Positions 23,308-31,549 of a stretch of DNA of 36,998 nt are shown piece after piece. The notes beneath the pieces are model-generated. The model was not told the origin of the DNA. It did not search any database and saw only the letters and a program-made list of their open reading frames with translations. This DNA is from Candidatus Portnoybacteria bacterium CG_4_9_14_3_um_filter_43_11. Its GTDB lineage: Bacteria; Patescibacteriota; Minisyncoccia; Portnoybacterales; UBA2143. The translations under genes were made by a program, and so were the position numbers. Location: NCBI GenBank assembly GCA_002791035.1, contig PFWG01000009.1, positions 1 to 36,998 of the forward strand. The letters are read 5' to 3'. Numbering within the stretch: position 1 is the first letter of the stretch; each line of letters starts with the position of its first letter.

Positions 23308-24573
23308 ATGAAAAATAATTTAGTCAAAATTCGTAAAGAAACGGATTATTATCTGGCGTATTTTAATGAATTAAGAAAACTGATCCCTGTTAATTATATC
23401 GGCTCGATAATCATTGATAGTTTCTTTAATAAAAGGTTTTCTATCCGGGAAATTCAAAATTTCATCAGACAAAACGGCAGAAGATATAATCTTTCGTCAA
23501 AAGATATTCAAATCTTTCTTCGACAAATCCAAGACGAACTTATTTTAGCGCCCCGGGGGAATGTTCGTTTATATCAAAGGGAATTGAGCGCTCCAATAGC
23601 GGTTGAAATTGAGATAACTACCCGATGTAATTTAAGGTGTAAGCATTGTTGTATTAAGAAATATGATAAATTGATGTCAATCAATAGAATTGAACGCATT
23701 TTTAAATTATTAAATGAAAAAAGAGTTTTTGAAATTAGCTTAGCCGGAGGAGAGCCCTTTGTTCATCCTCAAATTCTAGATATTCTTTCGTTATGTGAAC
23801 AATATAACTTCGCTACAATTATAACGACTAACGCTACACTCTTGAGCGAGTCTTTAATTAAAAGATTGGCTGAATTTAAAAATTTGGCTTTCGTCGTAAG
23901 CTTAGAAGGGATTGATAGGACTAACGACATAATCAGAGGGAGGGGCGTTTTCAAAAAAGTAGACCAGGCCGTTAGAAACCTTAAAAAAAACGGTATCTAT
24001 GTTGAAATATCTTCGACAATTACCGAGGAAAACATAGACCGCTGTCGAGAATTAGTGGAATATACTAAGTCCTTAGATATCTTTTGTAATTTCAATTTAT
24101 TTAAACCCTTTAAGAAAGATCATAAACCGTATATTCTTGGGCCCAATAAATATTTTAAATTTATAGAAGATCTATTTGAGGAAAGGAATTTTTCTGGGGC
24201 AAAAGTTAATTTGCCAAACGCCGGGGCTATTTTCGCTTATTTAGAAGGACAAGAAAAATGTAATGAGTGTTATGCGATTATGTGTGCTTTTACGATTGAT
24301 GTGGAAGGGAGTATAGTCCCTTGTCCCGCTCTTCAATCCGCCGGTTATTATGATGAAATCTTCTTGCCGAAATTCGAGGAAAATTTTATAGATATTTGGA
24401 AGAATAATCGACATTTTCAAGATTTTCGCAAAGGAAATTTAAGAGAATGTCGAGCGCGTTCATATATATTCAATAGGAATATAAAAAGGAATGATCCTTA
24501 TGGGATAACTGCTTTTCTGAGATACCAAAAAGCGAAAAGTCAAGAAGTAAAAAATAAGCTACTTAATTCTTAA
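23308..24573 (+). CDS. Radical SAM peptide maturase with N-terminal RRE-like domain
   Basis: The 421-residue protein has three parts. Residues about 15-85 (GSIIIDSFFNKRFSIREIQ...FLRQIQDEL) look like a PqqD-type RiPP recognition element. The radical SAM core follows, with CNLRCKHC (C107, C111, C114) and AGGEPF near 146. After about 308 comes a SPASM/twitch-like cysteine region (CNECYAIMC, GSIVPCPAL, RECRARS) for auxiliary iron-sulfur clusters. Such enzymes install carbon-carbon, thioether or related crosslinks in ribosomal peptides. The likely substrate is the 50-residue peptide just upstream. No transporter or protease lies beside it. AT-rich codon use sets it apart from pheT. Confidence 0.82.
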   Translation: MKNNLVKIRKETDYYLAYFNELRKLIPVNYIGSIIIDSFFNKRFSIREIQNFIRQNGRRYNLSSKDIQIFLRQIQDELILAPRGNVRLYQRELSAPIAVEIEITTRCNLRCKHCCIKKYDKLMSINRIERIFKLLNEKRVFEISLAGGEPFVHPQILDILSLCEQYNFATIITTNATLLSESLIKRLAEFKNLAFVVSLEGIDRTNDIIRGRGVFKKVDQAVRNLKKNGIYVEISSTITEENIDRCRELVEYTKSLDIFCNFNLFKPFKKDHKPYILGPNKYFKFIEDLFEERNFSGAKVNLPNAGAIFAYLEGQEKCNECYAIMCAFTIDVEGSIVPCPALQSAGYYDEIFLPKFEENFIDIWKNNRHFQDFRKGNLRECRARSYIFNRNIKRNDPYGITAFLRYQKAKSQEVKNKLLNS

Positions 24574-24583
24574 TAAATAATAT

Positions 24584-26557
24584 ATGCGGGTTTCCTATGA
24601 TTGGTTTCAAAGTTTAATAGGTAAGAAAATTCCTGAACCGGCTAAACTGGCCGATTTGTTGACAATGCATTCGTTTGAAACCGAGTTGGTCGGCAAGAAA
24701 GGCAAAGATTATCTTTTAGATGTTGATATTCTGCCTAATCGGGCGCATGACTGCTTGAGTCATATTGGCGTGGCCAAAGAAATTGCGGCGCTGTTAAAAA
24801 TTCCTTTGGCGCCGGTTGATTACGCTAAAAAAATCAAAGAGGACAAAACCGAGTCGGCGGCTCAACTGGTCAAAGTCCAGGTCAAAGAGCCAGAACTCTG
24901 TCTGCGATACACCGCCCGGGCGATAGTTGACGTCAAGGTCGGGCTGTCGCCGGACTGGCTGACGGAACGATTAAAAGTTTGCGGGCTGCGGCCAATAAAC
25001 AATATTGTTGATATCGCCAATTACGCCATGCTTGAAACCGGCCAGCCGCTTCACGCTTTTGACGCCGACAAGCTCTTTGCCAAAGACAAAAAAGGACAAA
25101 AGACACTTGTCGTTAGGAAAGCCGAAAAAGGAGAAAAGATTACCACTTTAGACGAAGGCAAATACGACTTAGACGAAAATATCTTGGTTATCGCCGACGA
25201 GAAAGACCCGGTCTGTATCGCTGGCATCAAGGGGGGGAAGAATCCGGGCGTTGACGCCAAAACCACCAGAGTGATTTTGGAAGCGGCCAATTTTTCGCCG
25301 CAGTTTACCCGCCAAGCGTCACGGCGGTTAAAACTCAAAACCGACGCTTCCTGGCGGTTTGAAAACGAACTTGACCCGAATCTGACCGAGAAAGGAATTG
25401 ATCTGGCGGCGTATTTGATTCAGTCAATCGCCGGCGGCCGGGTTTTGACCGGTCGAGTTGATGTTTATCCGGCAAAAAGAAAGCCGCAGAAAATCAGATT
25501 AGATTTAAATAAAGCCAGAAGTTTGCTCGGCGCTGAAATTTCAGAGAAAGAAACAGCCGATATTTTAAAACAACTCGGCTTTACGGTTAAAGTTTCTAAG
25601 AAGGACGTCTGGGAAATAACTGTTCCGACCGAACGGCTGGATGTTAATATTCCCGAGGATTTGATTGAGGAGATCGGCCGGGTTTACGGGCTGGCAAAAA
25701 TTTCCAGCCAATTGCCTTTGGCTGCTCTGATTCCGCCCCGTTTCAGCGAAGATGTCGTCTATCGCAATCAGGTCAGCGATATTTTGACTCATTTGGGATT
25801 TTCCGAGGTCTACAATTATTCCTTTGTTTCCGACGGCGGCTCGGCAGAACTGCTTAATCCGCTCAGCCAAGAGCAGAGATATTTGCGGCCGAATCTGGCG
25901 GCTAATTTGCTTAAAAATATTGACAGCAACAAAAGATACTTCAAAGAAATCGCGCTGTTTGAAATCGGCAGGGTTTTTAAAAGAGAAAAAGACGGCGTGA
26001 TAGAAAGGAAAAAATTAGGCGCGGCAATATGGCCGGTTGACTTTTACCGCCTTAAAGGCGTGATAGAAGCATTATTGAACAAACTGCGAATCAGCGATAT
26101 TTGGTTTGACGACGCTTTTGACGAAGACGAAAACGGCCTTAGAAGGGCAGAGGTCAAAGTCGGCAACGATTTGTTGGGTTGGGTTGGCGCCGGCGTTTTT
26201 GAACTTGATTTTGAGAAATTGGCCGAGTTGGCGACCGAGGAAAGAATCTATTTGCCGCCGTCAAAATATCCGGCGATGATTCGCGATATTTCCGTTTTAG
26301 TTGAGCCGGGGACAAAAGTCGGCGAAGCGCTTAACTTGATTGACGCCGCTGGCGGACCATTGGTCCGCGATGTGGATTTGTTTGACTTGTACGAAGGCGA
26401 TAAAATTGCTGACGGCAAAAAGAGTTTTGCTTTTCATATCATTTTCCAATCCGATGACCGGACTTTGACCGATAAAGAAGTCAATAAGTTGCAGGATAAA
26501 ATCATCAAGGCGCTGGAAGAAGAAGGCGGCTGGGAAGTGCGGAAAGGAGATTCCTAA
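24584..26557 (+). CDS. pheT: Phenylalanine-tRNA ligase beta subunit, short form
   Basis: PheT provides editing and tRNA-binding functions of PheRS. At 657 residues it is well below the usual 780-800: the EMAP-like tRNA-binding domain that normally follows the first 40 residues is missing, and the sequence passes from MRVSYDWFQSLIGKKIP directly into VDILPNRAHDCLSHIGVAKE. The B3/B4 editing domain, B5 domain, catalytic-like module and C-terminal FDX-ACB domain (PSKYPAMIRDISVLV to the end) are present. The first 60 or so bases still look AT-rich; composition returns to the GC-richer host style near 24640. Confidence 0.94.
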   Translation: MRVSYDWFQSLIGKKIPEPAKLADLLTMHSFETELVGKKGKDYLLDVDILPNRAHDCLSHIGVAKEIAALLKIPLAPVDYAKKIKEDKTESAAQLVKVQVKEPELCLRYTARAIVDVKVGLSPDWLTERLKVCGLRPINNIVDIANYAMLETGQPLHAFDADKLFAKDKKGQKTLVVRKAEKGEKITTLDEGKYDLDENILVIADEKDPVCIAGIKGGKNPGVDAKTTRVILEAANFSPQFTRQASRRLKLKTDASWRFENELDPNLTEKGIDLAAYLIQSIAGGRVLTGRVDVYPAKRKPQKIRLDLNKARSLLGAEISEKETADILKQLGFTVKVSKKDVWEITVPTERLDVNIPEDLIEEIGRVYGLAKISSQLPLAALIPPRFSEDVVYRNQVSDILTHLGFSEVYNYSFVSDGGSAELLNPLSQEQRYLRPNLAANLLKNIDSNKRYFKEIALFEIGRVFKREKDGVIERKKLGAAIWPVDFYRLKGVIEALLNKLRISDIWFDDAFDEDENGLRRAEVKVGNDLLGWVGAGVFELDFEKLAELATEERIYLPPSKYPAMIRDISVLVEPGTKVGEALNLIDAAGGPLVRDVDLFDLYEGDKIADGKKSFAFHIIFQSDDRTLTDKEVNKLQDKIIKALEEEGGWEVRKGDS

Positions 26558-26561
26558 CCAT

Positions 26562-28475
26562 ATGGCAGAGAATAACAACAACAATTCGTATTCGGCTAAA
26601 GATATCTATGTCTTGGAAGGACTGGACCCGGTGCGGCGCCGGCCGGGAATGTATATCGGCTCAACCGGCATTGAAGGCCTGCATCATTTGATTTGGGAAG
26701 TGATGGACAATTCATTGGACGAATCCGGAGCCGGTTTTGGCAATAAAATTGAACTTGTTTTATTGCCCAAAAATAGAGTTAAGGTGGTTGACAATGGCCG
26801 GGGTATTCCAGTTGACAAGCATCCGCAGACCAAAAAGTCGGCCCTAGAGACGGTTATGTGCACTTTGCACGCTGGCGGAAAATTCGGCGGGCAGTCGTAC
26901 AAAATTGCCGGCGGGCTTCATGGCGTCGGTGTTTCAGTCGTCAACGCTTTGTCGGTTTGGATGCGGGCGGAGGTTTGCCGCGACGGCGGTCTGTATATCC
27001 AAGAATATTCAAAAGGAAAACCCAAAACGGCAATGAAAAAGCAGGGCAAATGCAATCAGACCGGAACAACGATAATATTTGAGCCCGACCCGGAAGTTTT
27101 CAAAAAAATTGAGTTTAAATGGTGGCGGATATTACAACACTTGAGACAGCAGGCCTATTTGACCGGAGGAGTGAGGATTGTTATCCGGGACGAAAGAAAG
27201 AAAACGCCGCGCGAGTATACCTTTTATTTTGAGGGCGGCATCGTTTCCTACGTCAGATATCTAAATAGCTCTAACGAATCCAAACACGACAATATTTTTT
27301 GTGTCTCAAAAGAATATGACGAGATTTTAGTTGAAACCGCTTTTCAGTATACCGACGACTTACAGCCATACGAAGAGGGATTTGCCAACGGCATCTATAC
27401 CGGCGAGGGCGGAATGCATCTGACCGGCTTTCGGACCGCTTTGACTAGGACCTTAAACGACTACGCCAAAAAGAATAATCTTCTAAAAAACAACGATAAA
27501 TTAAGCGGCGATGATGTTCGGGAAGGGTTGACGGCAGTCGTCAGCGTCAAACTAAGAGAACCGCAATTTGAAGGCCAGACCAAAGCGCGTCTGGGCAATC
27601 CCGAAGCCAGGACGGCGGTGGAGGCCGTGGTTTCCGACGGCCTGGAAGAATATTTGGAAAAAAATCCCAACGACGCCCGGGCAATAATAGAAAAAGGTCT
27701 TTTGGCGGCCAAAGCCCGGCAGGCGGCCAAAGCGGCTCGGGAAACGGTCATCAGAAAAGGCGCTTTAGGCGGATTGGCTTTGCCCGGCAAGCTGGCCGAT
27801 TGCTCCAATCGCAAGCCGGAGGAGTCGGAATTGTACATTGTTGAAGGCGACAGCGCCGGCGGTTCGAGTAAAATGGGTCGCGACCGGTCTTTCCAGGCGA
27901 TTTTGCCGCTCCGGGGGAAAATTTTAAACGTGGAGAGGACGCGGTTGGACCGGGCCCTTACTTCCAACGAAATCAAAACGCTGGTTATTGCTTTAGGCGC
28001 GGCCATCGCCGAAGAGTTTGACATCAATAAATTGCGTTATCACCGGATTATTATTATGTGCGATGCGGATGTTGACGGTTCGCATATCAGGACCTTGCTG
28101 TTGACTCTTTTTTTCCGCTATTTCTCCGAAATTATTGAGAAGGGCTATCTCTATATCGCTCAGCCGCCGCTCTACCGGATTCAAAAAGGAAAACAAGTCA
28201 GTTACGGGTATAACGATGAAGACAAAGAGGAGATCTTGGCCAGTTTTGGAAAAGAAGGGGTGAGTATTCAAAGGTATAAAGGGTTGGGAGAAATGAATCC
28301 GTCTCAACTCTGGGAGACGACCATGGATCCGAAAAATCGGGTGATGAAGCAGGTGGTAATCGAAGATGCCAAAGAAGCCGATAAGACTTTTAATATTCTG
28401 ATGGGAAGCGAAGTTGCGCCGAGAAAGAAGTTTATCCAGACCCACGCCAAAAAGGTCAGGAATCTAGATATCTAA
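26562..28475 (+). CDS. gyrB: DNA gyrase subunit B
   Basis: GyrB is the ATPase subunit of gyrase. The 637-residue protein has the GHKL ATP site (EVMDNSLDES, VVDNGRGIPV, GGLHGVGVSVVNALS), the transducer domain and the TOPRIM domain (EGDSAGG, DADVDGSHI), ending with QRYKGLGEMNPSQLWETTMDP. ParE is a close relative; the length and HAGGKFGGQSYKIAGGLHGVG pattern fit GyrB as well as ParE, and GyrB is the more likely name for a single-copy gene. It starts four bases after pheT. Confidence 0.93.
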   Translation: MAENNNNNSYSAKDIYVLEGLDPVRRRPGMYIGSTGIEGLHHLIWEVMDNSLDESGAGFGNKIELVLLPKNRVKVVDNGRGIPVDKHPQTKKSALETVMCTLHAGGKFGGQSYKIAGGLHGVGVSVVNALSVWMRAEVCRDGGLYIQEYSKGKPKTAMKKQGKCNQTGTTIIFEPDPEVFKKIEFKWWRILQHLRQQAYLTGGVRIVIRDERKKTPREYTFYFEGGIVSYVRYLNSSNESKHDNIFCVSKEYDEILVETAFQYTDDLQPYEEGFANGIYTGEGGMHLTGFRTALTRTLNDYAKKNNLLKNNDKLSGDDVREGLTAVVSVKLREPQFEGQTKARLGNPEARTAVEAVVSDGLEEYLEKNPNDARAIIEKGLLAAKARQAAKAARETVIRKGALGGLALPGKLADCSNRKPEESELYIVEGDSAGGSSKMGRDRSFQAILPLRGKILNVERTRLDRALTSNEIKTLVIALGAAIAEEFDINKLRYHRIIIMCDADVDGSHIRTLLLTLFFRYFSEIIEKGYLYIAQPPLYRIQKGKQVSYGYNDEDKEEILASFGKEGVSIQRYKGLGEMNPSQLWETTMDPKNRVMKQVVIEDAKEADKTFNILMGSEVAPRKKFIQTHAKKVRNLDI

Positions 28476-28487
28476 TCTGTAATTTTG

Positions 28488-28516
28488 TTGACATTTTGTT
28501 TTTGAGGATATAGGAT
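28488..28516 (+). promoter_or_regulatory. Sigma70-type promoter of secE-nusG-rplK
   Basis: TTGACA (28488-28493), 17-base spacer, TAGGAT (28511-28516). It starts 12 bases after the gyrB stop and would give a leader of about 45 bases before secE. Confidence 0.75.
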
Positions 28517-28532
28517 AGGAGAAATTGTCCCA

Positions 28533-28560
28533 GCGGGGCATTGCCCCTTCGGGGCTTTTT
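28533..28560 (+). promoter_or_regulatory. Attenuator-like overlapping hairpins in the secE leader
   Basis: Two 5-bp GC hairpins share the same GCCCC (28543-28547): GGGGC-ATT-GCCCC (28535-28547) and GCCCC-TTC-GGGGC (28543-28555). The second is followed by five Ts, so it resembles an intrinsic terminator and the first an antiterminator. Both lie between the promoter and the secE ATG at 28569. It could instead end gyrB transcription. Confidence 0.55.
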
Positions 28561-28568
28561 AAAAAAGA

Positions 28569-28769
28569 ATGCCAGTTAGTCAACTGCCTCAAAAAGGAAT
28601 AGAATTTCTCAAAGAAGTCCGCTTGGAATTAAAGCGGGTGACTTGGCCGACCAAAAAAGAAGCCATTAAACTTACGCTGATTGTGATTGGCTTTGGTTTG
28701 ACCGTCGCCGCTTTTTTGGGCGGGTTGGATTTTTTATTTTCGTATTTATTAGATAGGTTTGTGATTTAA
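28569..28769 (+). CDS. secE: Preprotein translocase subunit SecE
   Basis: SecE clamps SecY in the translocon. The 66-residue protein has the amphipathic EVRLELKRVTWPTKKEA motif typical of the family followed by a single transmembrane helix (about residues 38-60). It is the short, one-helix form. It heads the secE-nusG-rplK cluster, as in most bacteria, with nusG starting four bases later. Confidence 0.94.
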   Translation: MPVSQLPQKGIEFLKEVRLELKRVTWPTKKEAIKLTLIVIGFGLTVAAFLGGLDFLFSYLLDRFVI

Positions 28770-28773
28770 AATC

Positions 28774-29316
28774 ATGCCAAAGCAAGTGCAACAGGGCCGG
28801 AACTGGTATGTCCTTCATACCTACGCCGGATACGAGGAAGCGGTGGCCAGAAATCTGAAACAGCGGATTGAATCAATGAGCATGGAAGACAAGATTTTCA
28901 GTGTTTTGGTTCCGACCGAGAAAAAAATTAAAATTAAAAACGGCAAACGCCAAACCGTGGAGGAAAAAATCTACCCGGGCTATGTTTTGGTGGAGATGGT
29001 TGTTACCGACGATTCCTGGTATGTTGTCCGCAACACCCCGCGCGTTACCGGCTTTATCGGCGCCGGCACGATCCCGACTCCGATTTCGCCCGAAGAAATC
29101 CAATCACTTCAGAAAAGGATGGGCGTGGAAGAGCCCAAGTTTAAAGTTGACGTTGTGGTCGGCGACGCGGTTAAAATCACTGATGGGCCGTTTAAGGATT
29201 TTGACGGCAAGGTTTCCGAGATTGATGAAAAAAGAGGCAAAATTAAAGTGTTGGTGCCAATATTTGGCCGGGAGACGCCGGTGGAACTGGACTTTTTACA
29301 GATAAAAAAACTTTGA
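28774..29316 (+). CDS. nusG: Transcription termination/antitermination factor NusG
   Basis: NusG binds RNA polymerase and couples transcription to Rho or the ribosome. The 180-residue protein has the NGN domain beginning NWYVLHTYAGYEEAVARNLKQRI and including YPGYVLVEM and VRNTPRVTGFIG, and a C-terminal KOW domain (VVGDAVKITDGPFKDFDGKV). Length is standard. It lies between secE and rplK with gaps of four and three bases. Confidence 0.97.
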   Translation: MPKQVQQGRNWYVLHTYAGYEEAVARNLKQRIESMSMEDKIFSVLVPTEKKIKIKNGKRQTVEEKIYPGYVLVEMVVTDDSWYVVRNTPRVTGFIGAGTIPTPISPEEIQSLQKRMGVEEPKFKVDVVVGDAVKITDGPFKDFDGKVSEIDEKRGKIKVLVPIFGRETPVELDFLQIKKL

Positions 29317-29319
29317 ACT

Positions 29320-29745
29320 ATGGCTTCAAAAACCGTTAAAACAATTATTAAACTTCAGATTCCGGCCGGACAAGCTAATCCGGCTCCTCCGATTGGCCCG
29401 GCGCTCGGCCAACACGGTTTGAGTATCCAGGAGTTTTGCGCTCGCTTCAACGATGCCACTAAGGACAAGGCCGGCGACATTATTCCGGTTGAAATCACCG
29501 TCTATGACGACCGGACTTTTGATTTTAAACTCAAGACCCCGCCGGCATCCGATTTATTGAGAAAAGCGGCCGGTATCCAGAAAGGGTCGGGCGACCTGCT
29601 CAAAACCAAAGTCGGCAAGGTTTCAAAAGCCCAAATCAAAGCCATCGCCGCCAAGAAACTGCCCGACCTGAACGCCTATAGCGCTGAACAAGCGGAAAAG
29701 ATTATTGAAGGCACGGCGCGGAGCATGGGGATAGAAGTAAAGTAA
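29320..29745 (+). CDS. rplK: 50S ribosomal protein L11
   Basis: L11 forms the base of the GTPase-associated stalk. The 141-residue protein has the N-terminal QIPAGQANPAPPIGPALGQ signature and the RNA-binding C-terminal domain with TVYDDRTFDFKLKTPPAS. Normally rplA (L1) follows; here a palindromic repeat and a terminator come next and L1 is not in the window, as in L1-lacking Parcubacteria. Confidence 0.97.
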   Translation: MASKTVKTIIKLQIPAGQANPAPPIGPALGQHGLSIQEFCARFNDATKDKAGDIIPVEITVYDDRTFDFKLKTPPASDLLRKAAGIQKGSGDLLKTKVGKVSKAQIKAIAAKKLPDLNAYSAEQAEKIIEGTARSMGIEVK

Positions 29746-29766
29746 AGGCTATGCCTGTAGTTGCTC

Positions 29767-29810
29767 ATTCGTTCGGAAATGAAAATAAATTTTCATTTCT
29801 CTCGCTCATT
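29767..29810 (+). repeat. Interspersed palindromic repeat, copy 2
   Basis: A 44-nt element matching the copy at 11938-11981 at 40 positions, with the palindrome GAAATGAAAAT-AA-ATTTTCATTTC at 29776-29799. It lies just downstream of rplK. No clear 12-nt target duplication flanks this copy. Confidence 0.75.
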
Positions 29811-29829
29811 TCGCAAGTAAACGTTTTTT

Positions 29830-29893
29830 AAAAGACAGCTCTGTTGAACACATCTTAATACATTTAAGGTTTATTCAAGGGGGCTGTCTTTTT
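29830..29893 (+). terminator. Terminator after rplK
   Basis: AAAGACAGC (29831-29839) pairs with GCTGTCTTT (29883-29891) across a 43-base interior with additional short pairings (TTGAA/TTCAA, CTTAA/TTAAG). A T-run follows. Confidence 0.65.
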
Positions 29894-29926
29894 GTTTCTT
29901 TAACAATTAAAAAGTGAGGTGAAATT

Positions 29927-30387
29927 ATGAGTAGACCGTGTTGGGACAAAACAAGAATGTTGATAGTTAGAATTATGGCGGAAAGATCGGTCTGTAAGCA
30001 CTATCAAGTCGGGGTAGTGTTTTACAGAGGAAAAAAGATAATTATCGGAGGATATAACGGTCCGCCGGTAGGAGAGCCACATTGCATAGAAGTAGGTTGC
30101 GCTAAAGAGGTTGATGGGAAAAAACTGCCGGCGGGGGGTCTAATCGTTGCCGGGGGTGCCACGCAGAGATAAACGCAATTATTAATGCGGCATATGACGG
30201 GATAAGTTTGAAAGATTGCGGAGTGGCTTGTACTTTTTCTCCTTGTTATTCCTGCGCCAAACAGTTGGTTAATCTCGGCATCAAGGAATTTGTTTACGAA
30301 ATTTCGTATGATGATGAATTTGAGGCAAACGTGGTGAAGGAACTTTTTGAACGGAGAGGAATTATTCTCCGCCAATTCATTCCATAG
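29927..30387 (+). pseudogene. dCMP deaminase with a -1 frameshift
   Basis: The enzyme would deaminate dCMP to dUMP, the substrate of the next gene. Frame 1 (29927-30172) encodes MSRPCWDKTRMLIVRIMAERS, GVVFYRGKKIIIGGYNGPP and the approach to the active site, then stops. The active site continues in the -1 frame: CRGCHAEINAI (zinc His and catalytic Glu), FSPCYSCAKQLV (two zinc Cys), ending RRGIILRQFIP at a TAG at 30385. One extra G in the G6 run at 30133-30138 would restore one frame. The site G-GGG-GGT is also a valid slippery heptamer, so programmed frameshifting or a sequencing error are alternatives to a true pseudogene. A Shine-Dalgarno-like GTGAGGTGA precedes the ATG. Confidence 0.85.
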
Positions 30388-30398
30388 GAGGAAGAAAG

Positions 30399-31175
30399 AT
30401 GGGAAAAATTGCTTATCTTGAGACGACGACCTTGGGAGACGCCTGGTTTCAGGCATTAGACAAAATAATGATGTCGGGCAGGCGGTATTTGATAACTAAG
30501 GGCAGTTTTGCCGGGATTTATCGCGCCGGAATCCCGGTTGTTATTGAAATCAATTGTCCGAGCGGTAGGCCTTTGGCTGTCCAGATGCCCGAGGGTTCCA
30601 GCATTGCTCCGCCGACCACCGAAGAGGATATCGAGGGGTATTGTTCATATCTTATGACGCCGCTCCGTCAGCCAAACGAGCATTATACTTATGGAGAAGA
30701 TCTTTGGTGGCAGATAGAGTGGATTACTGACTACTATCGCAAAAACGGTCATGGCACAAACCATTGCTACATGACCGTTGGTCGTCCGGAAACGCTCTAT
30801 CACTACGATTTAAGCGTTGATTATAATGACACAGTCAGAATAATTGACCGCGCAACTGGAACAGAGATTCATGAATACAAGCGGACGAATCAATGGAATA
30901 AACTTCCAGAGATTCAACCTAGCTCGCAGTGTTTACGCGGGATTGATACTTGGATTGACGACGGAAAACTTTGTTTCTGGGTCTATTTTCGTTCGTGGGA
31001 TCACTGGGGCGGCTTTCCGGTTAATCTTGGCGGGATTCAGTTGATGAAGGAGCTTATGGCCGGCGAAATCGGGGTAGAAGACGGCCCTATGATTGTTTCC
31101 TCTAAAGACCTGCATGTTTACGAACATACCTGGTTGGTTGCTTTAATGCGGCTTAGAAAGGAGGCGGGAAAATGA
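30399..31175 (+). CDS. thyA: Thymidylate synthase (ThyA family, divergent)
   Basis: The product methylates dUMP to dTMP using methylene-tetrahydrofolate. The 258-residue protein is short and divergent, like archaeal-type members. Key residues are visible: catalytic C178 (PSSQCLRG), the phosphate-binding RS of VYFRSWD (R198, S199), N209 in GFPVNL, and H239/Y241 in SKDLHVYEH. Asn at position 209 fits dUMP; the related dCMP hydroxymethylases have Asp there. A strong Shine-Dalgarno sequence (AGGAGG) lies upstream. Its neighbours make or process its substrates: dCMP deaminase before it, glyA and folD after it. It overlaps the next gene by four bases. Confidence 0.82.
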   Translation: MGKIAYLETTTLGDAWFQALDKIMMSGRRYLITKGSFAGIYRAGIPVVIEINCPSGRPLAVQMPEGSSIAPPTTEEDIEGYCSYLMTPLRQPNEHYTYGEDLWWQIEWITDYYRKNGHGTNHCYMTVGRPETLYHYDLSVDYNDTVRIIDRATGTEIHEYKRTNQWNKLPEIQPSSQCLRGIDTWIDDGKLCFWVYFRSWDHWGGFPVNLGGIQLMKELMAGEIGVEDGPMIVSSKDLHVYEHTWLVALMRLRKEAGK

Positions 31176-31441
31176 TTCAATGCCATAGCTGTAGAGGATA
31201 TTTGTTTTTTGCGCCCTTTCCAGCCGATATCTTTGCTTGTTGTTCTTTGCGTGGAGAGTCGGTGAAAAATATCGATCTGAAAAAGGGCGTTAGTCGAGCC
31301 ATCTGGGAACATGGTATTCGCGGTCACTTATGCTTGCTTTTTAAACCGGGAAAAAGCGTTTGTCATGTTTCTTGGAGAAAACCTTTTGCTCTTTCTCAAA
31401 CCAGAAAGGAAGGCGAAGAATATATACGAAGCCGTCTTTAA
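31172..31441 (+). CDS. Small cysteine-containing protein coupled to thyA
   Basis: I do not recognise this 89-residue protein. It begins MIQCHSCRGYLFF, with one CxxC, and has further cysteines at about 23, 24, 54 and 64, so a zinc or redox role is possible. The second half is basic (SWRKPFALSQTRKEGEEYIRSRL). Its ATG overlaps the thyA stop (ATGA), and AAAGGAGG lies upstream inside thyA, so it is probably translated. It ends just before a strong terminator. Confidence 0.65.
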   Translation: MIQCHSCRGYLFFAPFPADIFACCSLRGESVKNIDLKKGVSRAIWEHGIRGHLCLLFKPGKSVCHVSWRKPFALSQTRKEGEEYIRSRL

Positions 31442-31450
31442 TAAAGTCAG

Positions 31451-31500
31451 TTTCAAAAAGTCCTGTTGGGATTCGTTTCAACAGGACTTTATTTTTGAAA
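31451..31500. terminator. Bidirectional terminator after the thyA cassette
   Basis: A 12-bp perfect stem AAAGTCCTGTTG (31457-31468) with CAACAGGACTTT (31479-31490), extended outside by TTTCAAAAA (31451-31459) and TTTTTGAAA (31492-31500). T-runs exist on both strands. Confidence 0.85.
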
Positions 31501-31549
31501 CGAAAGAACTCTTTATTTTTCTCTAAAATTGGTGTAGCATTGAATCACT

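Noticed and set aside
30399..31175. dCMP hydroxymethylase instead of thymidylate synthase
   Set aside because: N209 in GFPVNL matches the Asn of dUMP-specific enzymes; hydroxymethylases have Asp there. Not decisive without an assay.
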